From positions 1 to 64,000 of the forward strand of contig NZ_JAKREW010000025.1 of assembly GCF_022347545.1 (NCBI RefSeq): a stretch of 64,000 nt of DNA, given 5' to 3'. The notes under the pieces are model-generated. The model was not told where the DNA came from. It did not search any database and saw only the letters and a program-made list of their open reading frames with translations. Source of the DNA: Terribium retamae (GTDB taxonomy: Bacteria > Pseudomonadota > Alphaproteobacteria > Rhizobiales > Rhizobiaceae). Shown here one piece after another: positions 26,094 through 34,157 of the stretch; the stretch's first letter is position 1; every line of letters begins with the position of its first letter. The position numbers and the translations under genes are program-made.

Positions 26094-27215
26094 ATGCATC
26101 GCGTCATCATCAGCGGCATCGGCGTCGAAATCCCCGAAGCATCGATCACCAATGACGAACTGGTCGAAAGTTTCAACGCCTGGGTCGAGCTGGAAAACGT
26201 CAAGCGGGCCGAAACGGGTACGGAGCCTCTGCAGAAATCCGACGCCGATTTCATCGTGCATGCGTCAGGCATCAAGAAGCGCCATGTCGTCGAACGCGCG
26301 GGTATTCTCGACCCGACGCGTATGGCACCGCGGCTGCCGGCGCGCCCGGACGACGCGCTGTCGCTGCAGGCGGAGTTCGGCATAGCTTCGGCGCGCAAGG
26401 CGCTGGCTCATGCCGGAACGGAACCGGGCGAGATCGACCTGGTGATGGTCTCGTCTTCGCACCTGCAGCGTCCTTATCCCGCAATCGCCATCGAAATGCA
26501 GGAGGCGCTCGGTACCAGCGGCGCCGGCTTCGATATGGGGCTGGGGTGTTCCTCTGCCGCTGCGGCATTGCATGTGGCGACCAATCTGGTGCGCTCGGGC
26601 GCACAGAAGAAGGTACTGGTGACGACGCCCGAAATCATCACCGGCCATCTCAATTTCCGCGACCGCCAGACGCATTTCATCTTCGGCGACGCTTCCGTCT
26701 CGATGGTGGTGGAAGCGATCGAAGAAGGGGAGACCCGGCCTGGCCGTTTCGAGGTACTCGACACCCGGCTATGGACGCAGATGTCGTCCAACATCCGCAC
26801 CAATCTCGGCTATCTAACCCGCACCACGCAGGACGATCCTTACATGATCGACCTCGAGGGCAACATGATCAAGCAAGTCGGCAACAAGGTGTTCAAGGAA
26901 GTCACCGTCGCCGGCCACAAGTTCATTGTCGAATTCCTGGCCGAGCATGGGCTGACGCCTCAAGGCATCCGCCGGTTCTGGCTGCACCAGGCCAATGCGC
27001 GCATGAACGCCATGATCCTGAAACTCGCTTTCGGCCACGAAGTGGGGCATGACCGCGCGCCGATGGTGCTGGAGCGGCTGGGCAATACGGCCGGCGCCGG
27101 TGCAATCATCGCGCTCAGTGAAAACCATGCAGATATGAAGCCGGGCGATTTCGGCCTGCTTTGCGCCTTCGGCGCCGGCTATTCGATCGGTGGTGCGCTT
27201 TTGGAGATGCAGTAG
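26094..27215 (+). CDS. Beta-ketoacyl-ACP synthase III-like (FabH-type) ketosynthase
   Basis: This 373-aa thiolase-fold condensing enzyme has the Cys-His-Asn triad of KAS III at C152 (MGLGCSS), H298 (WLHQANAR) and N331 (GNTAGAG). At 373 residues it is longer than typical FabH (about 320), with an insertion around residues 30-55, as in the second FabH-like group common in proteobacteria. It probably condenses an acyl-CoA with malonyl-ACP; it may not be the housekeeping FabH. ATG 26094 is taken; TTG 26088 is a poorer alternative. No acyl carrier or fab genes adjoin it. Confidence 0.88.
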   Translation: MHRVIISGIGVEIPEASITNDELVESFNAWVELENVKRAETGTEPLQKSDADFIVHASGIKKRHVVERAGILDPTRMAPRLPARPDDALSLQAEFGIASARKALAHAGTEPGEIDLVMVSSSHLQRPYPAIAIEMQEALGTSGAGFDMGLGCSSAAAALHVATNLVRSGAQKKVLVTTPEIITGHLNFRDRQTHFIFGDASVSMVVEAIEEGETRPGRFEVLDTRLWTQMSSNIRTNLGYLTRTTQDDPYMIDLEGNMIKQVGNKVFKEVTVAGHKFIVEFLAEHGLTPQGIRRFWLHQANARMNAMILKLAFGHEVGHDRAPMVLERLGNTAGAGAIIALSENHADMKPGDFGLLCAFGAGYSIGGALLEMQ

Positions 27216-27320
27216 ACTGGCTGTATCAATATCCTTCATCAGTTCATCAGCGCTTTCGACTGGACCGGCCATGCCGTTACAGTAGGTTGCGCCCTGTATT
27301 GAACCGCGGACAAGTAAGCC

Positions 27321-27920
27321 ATGCTCGACACACAGCCTGAAATCGTGCCGGGCAAGAAACTCAGCGCTAAAGTCGCCGGCCTTTACGTTGCGTCGTCCGA
27401 CGATTTCCAGACAAGGGCGGTGGAGCGGCTGGAGCTTGGTTTCGACGGCATCCCCGGTGATTTCCATGGTGGTCAAACCCGCCGCTCCGGCGGGCGGGAA
27501 CCATGGTATCCGCGCGGCACCGAAATCCGCAACGAGCGGCAGGTATCGATCGTTGCCTTCGACGAACTGGCTGTGGTGGCCGAGCGCATGGGGCTTGCCG
27601 AGATAAAGCCAGAATGGATCGGTGCCAATCTGGTGATCGACGGCCTGCCCAACCTGTCGATGCTGCCTTCGGCGACGCTGCTGTTCTTTGCCGGCGGTGT
27701 TACACTGAAGATCGATGCGCAGAACAACCCTTGCCGTCTTGCCGGCCGCTCGATTGCCAGGAACGCCCGCATGGAGGACCAGGATGCCGGCTCTCTTCTG
27801 TTTCCCAAGGTGGCGAAGCGCTTGCGCGGGCTGGTCGCCTGGGTTGAAAAGCCCGGCGTTATCGAGGCCGGCGAGGAGATTTCAGTGCGCGTTCCCGATC
27901 AGTGGATTTATCGGAGTTGA
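27321..27920 (+). CDS. MOSC-domain protein
   Basis: The 199-aa product is a compact MOSC domain (molybdenum cofactor sulfurase C-terminal type). It has GIPGDFHGG near 43-51, ERQVSIV near 72-78 and the conserved cysteine C138 in NNPCRLAG. Proteins of this size include YiiM/YuaD-type factors thought to handle sulfur or to bind molybdenum cofactor for reduction of N-hydroxylated compounds. The exact substrate is unknown. It stands alone, and converges with the aminotransferase gene. Confidence 0.88.
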   Translation: MLDTQPEIVPGKKLSAKVAGLYVASSDDFQTRAVERLELGFDGIPGDFHGGQTRRSGGREPWYPRGTEIRNERQVSIVAFDELAVVAERMGLAEIKPEWIGANLVIDGLPNLSMLPSATLLFFAGGVTLKIDAQNNPCRLAGRSIARNARMEDQDAGSLLFPKVAKRLRGLVAWVEKPGVIEAGEEISVRVPDQWIYRS

Positions 27921-27974
27921 GAGAGCTGTCTTCGGCAGAATCGACTGCGGTACGGGAAGAGCGCGCAGCCCGGT

Positions 27975-28925
27975 TTAGCTTGGATAGCTAACCGGCTTGG
28001 ACCAGGCTGGGTCTTCGTGTTTATCCCAGTACAGTTTTTCCAGCTTCCTGGTGATCGGCCCGACTTTGCCGTCGGCGATCAGGCCACCATCGATCTTCGT
28101 CACCGGCATGATGCCACCGGCAGTGGAGGTGATGAAAACCTCGTCGGCGCTTTTGAGCGCCGTCACGCTGACATCGACAGCGTTGCAGTCGAGACCGAGT
28201 TCACCCGAGAGATCGAAAACCGTACGCCGAGTAATGCCGGCGAGAACGCCGATTGCCGGCGTTGACAATTTGCCCTCCTTGACGGCGAAGACGTTGAAGC
28301 CTGGGCCTTCGGCGACGTTGCCGTTGAAGTCGAGCAACAGGGCGGTCTCAGCCTTGCTGTCATAGGCATCGTAAAGGCCACGCACCAGATCGAGCCAGTG
28401 GTAGTTCTTGATCTCCGGATCGACCGAAGCAGGCGGGATGCGAATGCGGTTGCTGATCGCGACATGCAGGCCGCGCTCGCGCTGCTCGGCATTGGCGACC
28501 GAGCCGAAGGGGACGGCGAAAGCCATGAAGCGGTTGATCGCATCGCGCGGATCGCGACTGAATGTCGGGGAGGCGCCGCGGGTGGTGAGCATCTCGACAT
28601 AGGAGGCGCGGTGGCCGGAGAGCGCCACACAATTGTGAAGGATTTCCGTCACCTGTTCGCGCGTGAATGGGATCGACATGCGCAGCCGCTCCATGCCCCC
28701 GAAGAAGCGTTCTATATGCAGGTCGAGGCGAAAGAAGCGGCCGTTCCAGACATGGACGGTGTCGTAAGTGGCGTCTGAGTGCAGGAAGCCCCAGTCGAGC
28801 ACCGAGATCTTGGCTTCCGACATCGGCAGGTATTGCCCGTCGAGGAAGGCGACCCCGGCGGGATAGCTGTGCGGGTCGACATGACGGCTTTCAAGGACAG
28901 GCAAAGGGCTTGCGGTCTGGTCCAT
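27975..28925 (-). CDS. Class IV (fold type IV) PLP aminotransferase, D-amino acid/branched-chain type
   Basis: The 316-aa protein carries the fold-IV markers: N-terminal FLDGQYLPMSEAKISVLDWGFLHSD (recognised in pieces), the PLP lysine K173 in IKNYHWLD, and E206 in NVAEGPGFNVF. It transfers an amino group between amino and 2-oxo acids. Whether D-alanine, branched-chain amino acids or (R)-amines are used is not evident, and its N-terminal segment is longer than in DAAT. ATG 28925 is preceded by a strong GGAGGAG; a longer frame to 29072 is unlikely. It is divergent from the deformylase-like gene. Confidence 0.87.
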   Translation of the reverse strand: MDQTASPLPVLESRHVDPHSYPAGVAFLDGQYLPMSEAKISVLDWGFLHSDATYDTVHVWNGRFFRLDLHIERFFGGMERLRMSIPFTREQVTEILHNCVALSGHRASYVEMLTTRGASPTFSRDPRDAINRFMAFAVPFGSVANAEQRERGLHVAISNRIRIPPASVDPEIKNYHWLDLVRGLYDAYDSKAETALLLDFNGNVAEGPGFNVFAVKEGKLSTPAIGVLAGITRRTVFDLSGELGLDCNAVDVSVTALKSADEVFITSTAGGIMPVTKIDGGLIADGKVGPITRKLEKLYWDKHEDPAWSKPVSYPS

Positions 28926-29200
28926 GGTCGTCTCCTCCGGGCCGTCGCAGCGGCTTGATGTTCCAACGTCATCTTCGGACGGAGGATGCCTGCAAACGAT
29001 GCGCCATTCTCGCCAAAATGGCAGGCCACGTGCTCGCAAGATGATCAAAACGATACTGCGGTTGAAACGCAACGATCAGCGCAACGATCGTTTCAAAGCC
29101 GCCTTGGCGTTAGCGCATATGTTTCACCACCCGGCCTTCTTTGGCGCATGCGTCTTCAGGGGCTGTCTTATGCTTGGCATCGCTGAAGAGGAGGCAGGCG

Positions 29201-29689
29201 ATGCCAGTGAGGGAGGTTGTTCTGATTGGCGATCCGCGGCTGCGGCAAGTCGCCTTGGCAGTCGACCTTGCCAAACATGATTGGCGGCCGGATGCGATAG
29301 ACCTTGCCGACACGCTGGCCGACCTCAAGGGGCGGCTCGGTTTCGGCCGTGGTCTGGCCGGACCGCAGATCGGCTCACCCTGGCGGCTGATTGCCTTCGA
29401 ATGCCGACTGGGAAGCTTCGTTGCCGTCAATCCGCACATCACCTGGCGCTCCGAGGAGGCTTTTTCCGTTCTGGATGATTGTTTCAGCATTCCGGGGCGG
29501 AAAGTGCCCGTGATGCGCAGCCGTTCCGTCACATTGCAATGCCTTGACCTCGATGGCCAAGCCCGCGTCTTCGAGCGCCTTGAACCCGACCTTGCCGAAC
29601 TGGTGCAACATGAGGTGGATCATCTCGATGGGATATTGATGGTGGACCGAACCGTGTCGGAGGGAGGGAGGGGTGGAGTTGACAGGTGA
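29201..29689 (+). CDS. Peptide deformylase-like protein with variant active-site motifs
   Basis: A 162-aa Pdf-fold protein. Motif 1 is GRGLAGPQIG (49-58), close to GxGxAAxQ. Motif 2, usually EGCLS, is DDCFS with metal cysteine C94. Motif 3 is HEVDHLDG with H137, E138 and H141 intact. The metal ligands and catalytic glutamate are thus kept, while the glycine/leucine of motif 2 are changed. Such second copies are common in alphaproteobacteria; the housekeeping def is usually next to fmt and is not in this window. ATG 29201 has GAGGAGG upstream. Activity is plausible but unproved. Confidence 0.85.
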   Translation: MPVREVVLIGDPRLRQVALAVDLAKHDWRPDAIDLADTLADLKGRLGFGRGLAGPQIGSPWRLIAFECRLGSFVAVNPHITWRSEEAFSVLDDCFSIPGRKVPVMRSRSVTLQCLDLDGQARVFERLEPDLAELVQHEVDHLDGILMVDRTVSEGGRGGVDR

Positions 29690-30078
29690 ACGGGGGCGAC
29701 CTGGTTGAACGGCATCAGCCAGTCGTCGCGCTGGCCGTAAGCGTTGACGTCACTCAACGCGCAAGATCGAACGGCCACAAATGTTCACGGTACCCTCGGT
29801 AGTTGCGCCGCGCATCGAACGCGTCCGCTTCGAGCTTGGGCCGCGCTCGCTTCAGGTCGAGCGCAGCACGCCCGACATGTTGCGGATCGCCTTTTCCGGC
29901 GATGAATGATCGAGTGGGATTCCGGGTTCGCGACATTTCGTCGTAGAGATTGTCACCGATGGCTTTTCCAGAGAAGCATCAGACCGAAGCATTGCCCGCC
30001 TCTTTATTTCGCGTCAGATCTCAACCTGACGGCCCGTTCTAAAATCAGGCATATGAAGAGCATCGGAAAGTTCAAATC
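29690..30078. other. Intergenic region without a supported gene
   Basis: About 390 bp between two plus-strand genes. A 60-codon minus-strand frame at 29754-29936 is basic and without resemblance to a family or a clear ribosome site; it could be a decayed gene fragment. The promoter of the following 795-aa protein gene should lie toward 30000-30070. Confidence 0.5.
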
Positions 30079-32466
30079 ATGAAGAACGACAAATCCTCAC
30101 GTGAGTTGAGCGAGATCCTGCGCGATCTCGCACGTGAGGAGGATGGGGTGGCGGAAGCATTGCGGCTCGCGGAAGCTCATCTTGTCGGCGAGCCGGGCGA
30201 TACGGACATATTGGAGTGGCGCATCCGCTTGCTTGACCAAACAGGGCGCAGTGAGGATGCCCTGGTTGCATTCGAGCCATACAAGACCGCAATCCTTGCC
30301 CTGCAGCCCGAAAGCCCGCATCGCTGGCAAAAACTTGGTTTCGCGCTCTTTTGGCAGGCGGGGATCTGCCGCGCGATCGGCCGCAGGGAAGAGGCGCGCC
30401 GGCTGGTCCTTGAAGCGGTGACCAGGATCGGCAGCTTCGCCGATCATACGACTTGGATGACGGCTGCGAGATGGTTTTGGGAGGATGGCGAATTCGGTAC
30501 CGCGGGGCGCCTCTGGTACGATGTCATGTTCAGGAGCAACGCCGACGTTGGCCTGGCCACCGAAATTCTAGAAACCACGACGGCCCTGGGCGACGAACAC
30601 AACCATGATTGGGTATGGCTCGCACGCATGCGGGCGACCTTGACCGTTCCGGCGCGAAGACAGGAGCGCATCGAGGCCATGTTCCAGCGTGTCCAGCACC
30701 AGCCCCTGGCATGGCGCATCAGGGCCAGGGCGCGTGCCATAGCGGGTGATCTCGACGGTGCTTCCGCCGATCTCGATCGTTACCTCGAATTTGGCGGCGA
30801 CCCCAGGGCACAGGTTTGGCGCGCGCAGCTCAACCATCATATGGGGCGGGCCCATGGCCTGGAGCAGATCGTGTGGAAGCGCACCCCCGAAGCGGGCGGA
30901 CGCGATTATTATGCGGCAGGCTGCGACGTCGCGGAATTCATCGAGGAATTGCAGCAAGAGGGGCAATATGCCGGTGCCGATGATTTCGCACGTGCCCGTC
31001 GGGTGGAGGCTGAGGTCTACAAGCTCGGCGCAGAACGTTTCGAACATTACTTCAAGACGGGAGAAGGCAATAGCGAGGATACCGATCCGCACGTCTATGC
31101 AATGCTGTGCAACAATCTCGGCTCATCGTGGGGCATCGACCAGGAGCGTTACCTGGAGGGCATAGCCTGGCACGACAAAGGCTGGGCAGTCTCGCCCTTT
31201 TGGGAGCAATACGGCAACCGGCTGCAAAACCAGCTCCATGCTGGCCAATGGGCGGGTGTGATCGAATCCTATGAAGTTCTGCGCAGGGCTTTCGGCAGGA
31301 ATTGGAGATATGAAAAACAACTGAATGGTATCGGTTATGCCTATGAGCAGCTCGGACGCCATGGCGACGTGATCGCCCTCTATGATGAATTTTCCGACTG
31401 GTGTTGGGCGTTCGAGACGAGCTGGCTCGAGTTCGACGAGGAAGAGAACCAGATCGGGCTGGTGTTGCGGGCGGCAAAGGCAGCCGCGCATCAAGGGCAG
31501 GACGATCTGTTGCGTGAGATCTCGCACAGGCTCAGGACCTCTGATCGTCTGACCCCGAACATGGCGGGCTTTCTCGCCAGGGTGTGGACGGACCACGGTG
31601 ATCCGGCCGAGGCGGAGCGCTGCAGGCAGGCGCTCATTCCGCAGGAGCCGCCGGCGACGCCGGTCGCAACCAAGCGTCCTGACTTCGAAACCCTGAGGAA
31701 AATTCATGATGGCGTGCCGTTGAATTCGGGATATGGCGCTCTCACGCTGGCAGCGGACGATGAGCAAGACTGGCATTTCGTCGTCACGCGCTATCTGGCG
31801 CCAGCCAACGGCGATCCCTTTTGTCCCGTCAACATCGAAGCGCGACGCGAAGCAGAGCCGGGCGGCCTTGCCTGGCAGGTTGGTCTGGTCGAGGAGCCGG
31901 CCGGATGGCTAGGCCGCCTCGGCGGCCGCAAGGTCAACCAGCGTGTGCAGCTAATCCGTTCCGCCATGGGCTCGCTTGACGCCGATGCACTTCAGAGTGC
32001 CGACGAAACGGAGATCGAGATCTTCTGGCCGCAATTCCTGCAACGCTACCAAAGAGCGGACAAGATTTGGCGGCATCTCTGTGAGACAATAACTCTTGAG
32101 CAAATCGAGGCGCTTCTCGCTGAACTCGAGGCCGCCGGCTATGGATATGGCCAATGGCTTCATCTTGGCATCTGCCAGATTCAGCGTTCGCTCATCAACG
32201 GTCGGCAGGAACTCAGCCTTTGCTTCGACCGCTTGCGGGATGGTGATCCCGCTAGACCCGCCAAGGCCAGCGATTTCTATTATTACCGCTATCAGATCGC
32301 CGAAACCGAAGACCGACCTGTTCTTTGCTATCTCTATCAAGACAAGAACCACCAGGACGCTCGGGATATCGAGCCTGGCGCGCCTGATCTGGCGCTGGCC
32401 TCGCTCGACCACTTCCAGCGCATGACGCGCCGGCTGGAGCGTTGGCGCAGGCAACGAATGGGTTAA
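30079..32466 (+). CDS. Large protein of unknown function with helical-repeat N-terminal region
   Basis: I do not recognise this 795-aa protein. Residues about 15-480 are rich in A/L/R/E/W helices with spacing suggestive of divergent TPR-type repeats (recurring patterns such as AEAHLVGEPGDTDILEWRIRLL, and W-x-x-x-A motifs). Residues about 530-640 look like a separate mixed alpha/beta domain (DEQDWHFVVTRYLAP). The tail (670-790) is helical, ending in a basic RRLERWRRQRMG. There is no signal peptide or membrane span, so it should be cytosolic. ATG 30079 follows GGAAAG. It has no operon partner, since the next gene is on the other strand. Confidence 0.78.
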   Translation: MKNDKSSRELSEILRDLAREEDGVAEALRLAEAHLVGEPGDTDILEWRIRLLDQTGRSEDALVAFEPYKTAILALQPESPHRWQKLGFALFWQAGICRAIGRREEARRLVLEAVTRIGSFADHTTWMTAARWFWEDGEFGTAGRLWYDVMFRSNADVGLATEILETTTALGDEHNHDWVWLARMRATLTVPARRQERIEAMFQRVQHQPLAWRIRARARAIAGDLDGASADLDRYLEFGGDPRAQVWRAQLNHHMGRAHGLEQIVWKRTPEAGGRDYYAAGCDVAEFIEELQQEGQYAGADDFARARRVEAEVYKLGAERFEHYFKTGEGNSEDTDPHVYAMLCNNLGSSWGIDQERYLEGIAWHDKGWAVSPFWEQYGNRLQNQLHAGQWAGVIESYEVLRRAFGRNWRYEKQLNGIGYAYEQLGRHGDVIALYDEFSDWCWAFETSWLEFDEEENQIGLVLRAAKAAAHQGQDDLLREISHRLRTSDRLTPNMAGFLARVWTDHGDPAEAERCRQALIPQEPPATPVATKRPDFETLRKIHDGVPLNSGYGALTLAADDEQDWHFVVTRYLAPANGDPFCPVNIEARREAEPGGLAWQVGLVEEPAGWLGRLGGRKVNQRVQLIRSAMGSLDADALQSADETEIEIFWPQFLQRYQRADKIWRHLCETITLEQIEALLAELEAAGYGYGQWLHLGICQIQRSLINGRQELSLCFDRLRDGDPARPAKASDFYYYRYQIAETEDRPVLCYLYQDKNHQDARDIEPGAPDLALASLDHFQRMTRRLERWRRQRMG

Positions 32467-32603
32467 TCGCTGGACTGATGCGTGTTCGCTTGCTCTCCTT
32501 GCAACGTTGCCTGCCACGCTACGGAAATGGCCATCCGCGCATCACCCCATAACTTCGCGCCGTTCGGGACTTGAACAAGCTGCGGTGACAACGGCTCGAG
32601 CTG

Positions 32604-33083
32604 TCAGAACCTGACACGTGCCTCGAACTTCACGCGGTCGAGCATGATCATGGACCGAAACTTGCGGATATTGGGGTTGGCGTAGAGCCGCTCCTTGGTG
32701 AAGGTCTCGAATGCAGCAACATCCTCCACCACGACGACGATCACGAAATCGGCGTCGCCGGTCACCATGTAGCACTGCGTCACTTCGGGGGCGCTGCGCA
32801 TGTCGCGCTTGAAGGCGTCGATCAGGTCGAGCCGTTCGCTCTCCAGTTCGATATTGACCACTACCGTCAGCGATTTGCCGACCGCCTGCGGATCGACCAA
32901 CGCGATATCGGCAACGATGACGCCTTCTTCCCGCAGCCGCCGCACCCTGCGCATGCACGAGGCGGCGGAAGAGGCGACGCGCTCTGCCAGTTCCGCAAAA
33001 GAAAGCCGGTTGTCCTCCTGCAACGCGTTCAGGATGCGCCGATCGAGATCATCCAACGGCGTATGGGGCATGTTGGTGGCCAT
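32604..33083 (-). CDS. Lrp/AsnC-family transcriptional regulator
   Basis: The 159-aa protein starts with the AsnC-type HTH (LDDLDRRILNALQEDNRLSFAELAERVASS) and ends with the RAM ligand domain (MVTGDADFVIVVVV). Such regulators sense amino acids or related amines. It is 13 bp downstream of the LuxR gene on the same strand and probably co-transcribed; together they face the amine/amino-acid permease. The GD-DFVI segment typical of ligand contact is intact. Confidence 0.92.
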   Translation of the reverse strand: MATNMPHTPLDDLDRRILNALQEDNRLSFAELAERVASSAASCMRRVRRLREEGVIVADIALVDPQAVGKSLTVVVNIELESERLDLIDAFKRDMRSAPEVTQCYMVTGDADFVIVVVVEDVAAFETFTKERLYANPNIRKFRSMIMLDRVKFEARVRF

Positions 33084-33096
33084 TGCATCCCTTGCT

Positions 33097-33927
33097 TCAG
33101 CGTTCGCTCAGCAGATGTTTGATGAAAAGGTTGAACAGCTCGGTCTGGCTGGAGATGTCGAGCTTGGCGTAGATGTTCTTGCGGTGGATCTTCACCGTGC
33201 CCTCGGCAATGCCGAGAATGCGTCCGATCGACATGGATGAATGACCGCGCAATACCAGGCTGACGATGGTCTGCTCGCGTCGGGTCAGCCGCGACGGCGC
33301 AAAGGTGGCGAACGCGCGCTCGACGTCGTCGGCATCGTGCGGCTGGCCGGGTTCGGCCGCTGCGTCAGGCGCAAGATGCTCCCAATGCCGGCTGATCAGC
33401 ATCGTGACCAGCGCCGCGGTCTGTTGCAGGTGGTCGAAATCGGCGGCCGAGAACGTGACGCTGGAATTTGCTCGCAACAATGAATAGGCAAGATAGAAAC
33501 CGGGCTGCAGCGGCGTCAGGAAGACAATCTCTTCGCTCAGCGAGCCGGTTTCCATCGAGATGCAGGGATGGACGTCCGGCGAATTGTAATATTCGGCTTG
33601 GAAGAAGGCATCCGGCGCCAGGTCGGCCAGTCGATGCAGGCCTTGCGGCGCACGGCGCAGGCAAGCGGAATAAACGGCATCGAGCAGATAGGTGCCGTCG
33701 AGATAGTTGCGCATGATCTGCCGGGAAGAGACGTCGCCCAGTCCGTCGTGGAGCAGGGAAGGGCGTTCGCGACCGGGGTAAGCGAAGATGCAGGACAGGT
33801 CGAAGGGCGCGACAGTGCGCAGCGCGGCATCCAGCCGCTCGGCGAAGCCCGGCTTGCCGAGATGCGCCACCAACTCCGGCGTCGCTGCATGCCAGGTTGC
33901 AAGTGCCGTCTGATCATTCATTGCCAT
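33097..33927 (-). CDS. LuxR-type HTH transcriptional regulator
   Basis: The 276-aa protein has a C-terminal LuxR HTH at about 210-270 (LTRREQTIVSLVLRGHSSMSIGRILGIAEGTVKIHRKNIYAKL, recognised piecewise, with the TREQ.., GHSSxxI and GTVKxHRxNIYxKL blocks). Its N-terminal part of about 190 residues lacks the acyl-homoserine-lactone domain pattern, so quorum sensing is unlikely. ATG 33927 follows GGGAGG. It is divergent from the permease gene, and two strong dyads lie between them, so it most probably controls the permease-SDR operon. Confidence 0.87.
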   Translation of the reverse strand: MAMNDQTALATWHAATPELVAHLGKPGFAERLDAALRTVAPFDLSCIFAYPGRERPSLLHDGLGDVSSRQIMRNYLDGTYLLDAVYSACLRRAPQGLHRLADLAPDAFFQAEYYNSPDVHPCISMETGSLSEEIVFLTPLQPGFYLAYSLLRANSSVTFSAADFDHLQQTAALVTMLISRHWEHLAPDAAAEPGQPHDADDVERAFATFAPSRLTRREQTIVSLVLRGHSSMSIGRILGIAEGTVKIHRKNIYAKLDISSQTELFNLFIKHLLSER

Positions 33928-33983
33928 CGAACCTCCCGTCCGACGGATCGTCTGCCATCATGTTCCAGCGTCCCGTCTCCGAG

Positions 33984-34011
33984 GTTCGCTTGATATCCAA
34001 CTCAAGCGAAC
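33984..34011. promoter_or_regulatory. 28-bp dyad, candidate operator between LuxR and permease genes
   Basis: Perfect 10-bp arms GTTCGCTTGA and TCAAGCGAAC with an 8-bp spacer, in the intergenic region of the divergent LuxR regulator and permease genes. No T run follows and both genes point away, so it cannot be a terminator. A regulator binding site is the best reading. Confidence 0.55.
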
Positions 34012-34037
34012 TTCGGCGTCTGCCTATCCCTTAAGCC

Positions 34038-34055
34038 ATATCCCTTTGGGGATAT
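34038..34055. promoter_or_regulatory. Second dyad upstream of the permease gene
   Basis: Perfect 7-bp arms ATATCCC and GGGATAT with a 4-bp spacer (TTTG), 103 bp upstream of the permease start and just downstream of the larger dyad. Possible second operator, for example one for LuxR and one for Lrp. Confidence 0.45.
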
Positions 34056-34157
34056 TTCACCCCCTGCGCGGCGCTGAAACTATGCCGGATAACCATGGGA
34101 GGGCCAGGACCAATCGACAGTGATTGGGGAGAACCCTCTTTGAAAGAGGGGACAAGC

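Noticed and set aside
29754..29936. 60-codon minus-strand frame
   Set aside because: No family resemblance, no clear ribosome site; at best a gene remnant.
33097..33927. Quorum-sensing role for the LuxR-type regulator
   Set aside because: The N-terminal part lacks the acyl-homoserine-lactone-binding pattern, and no luxI-type gene is nearby.
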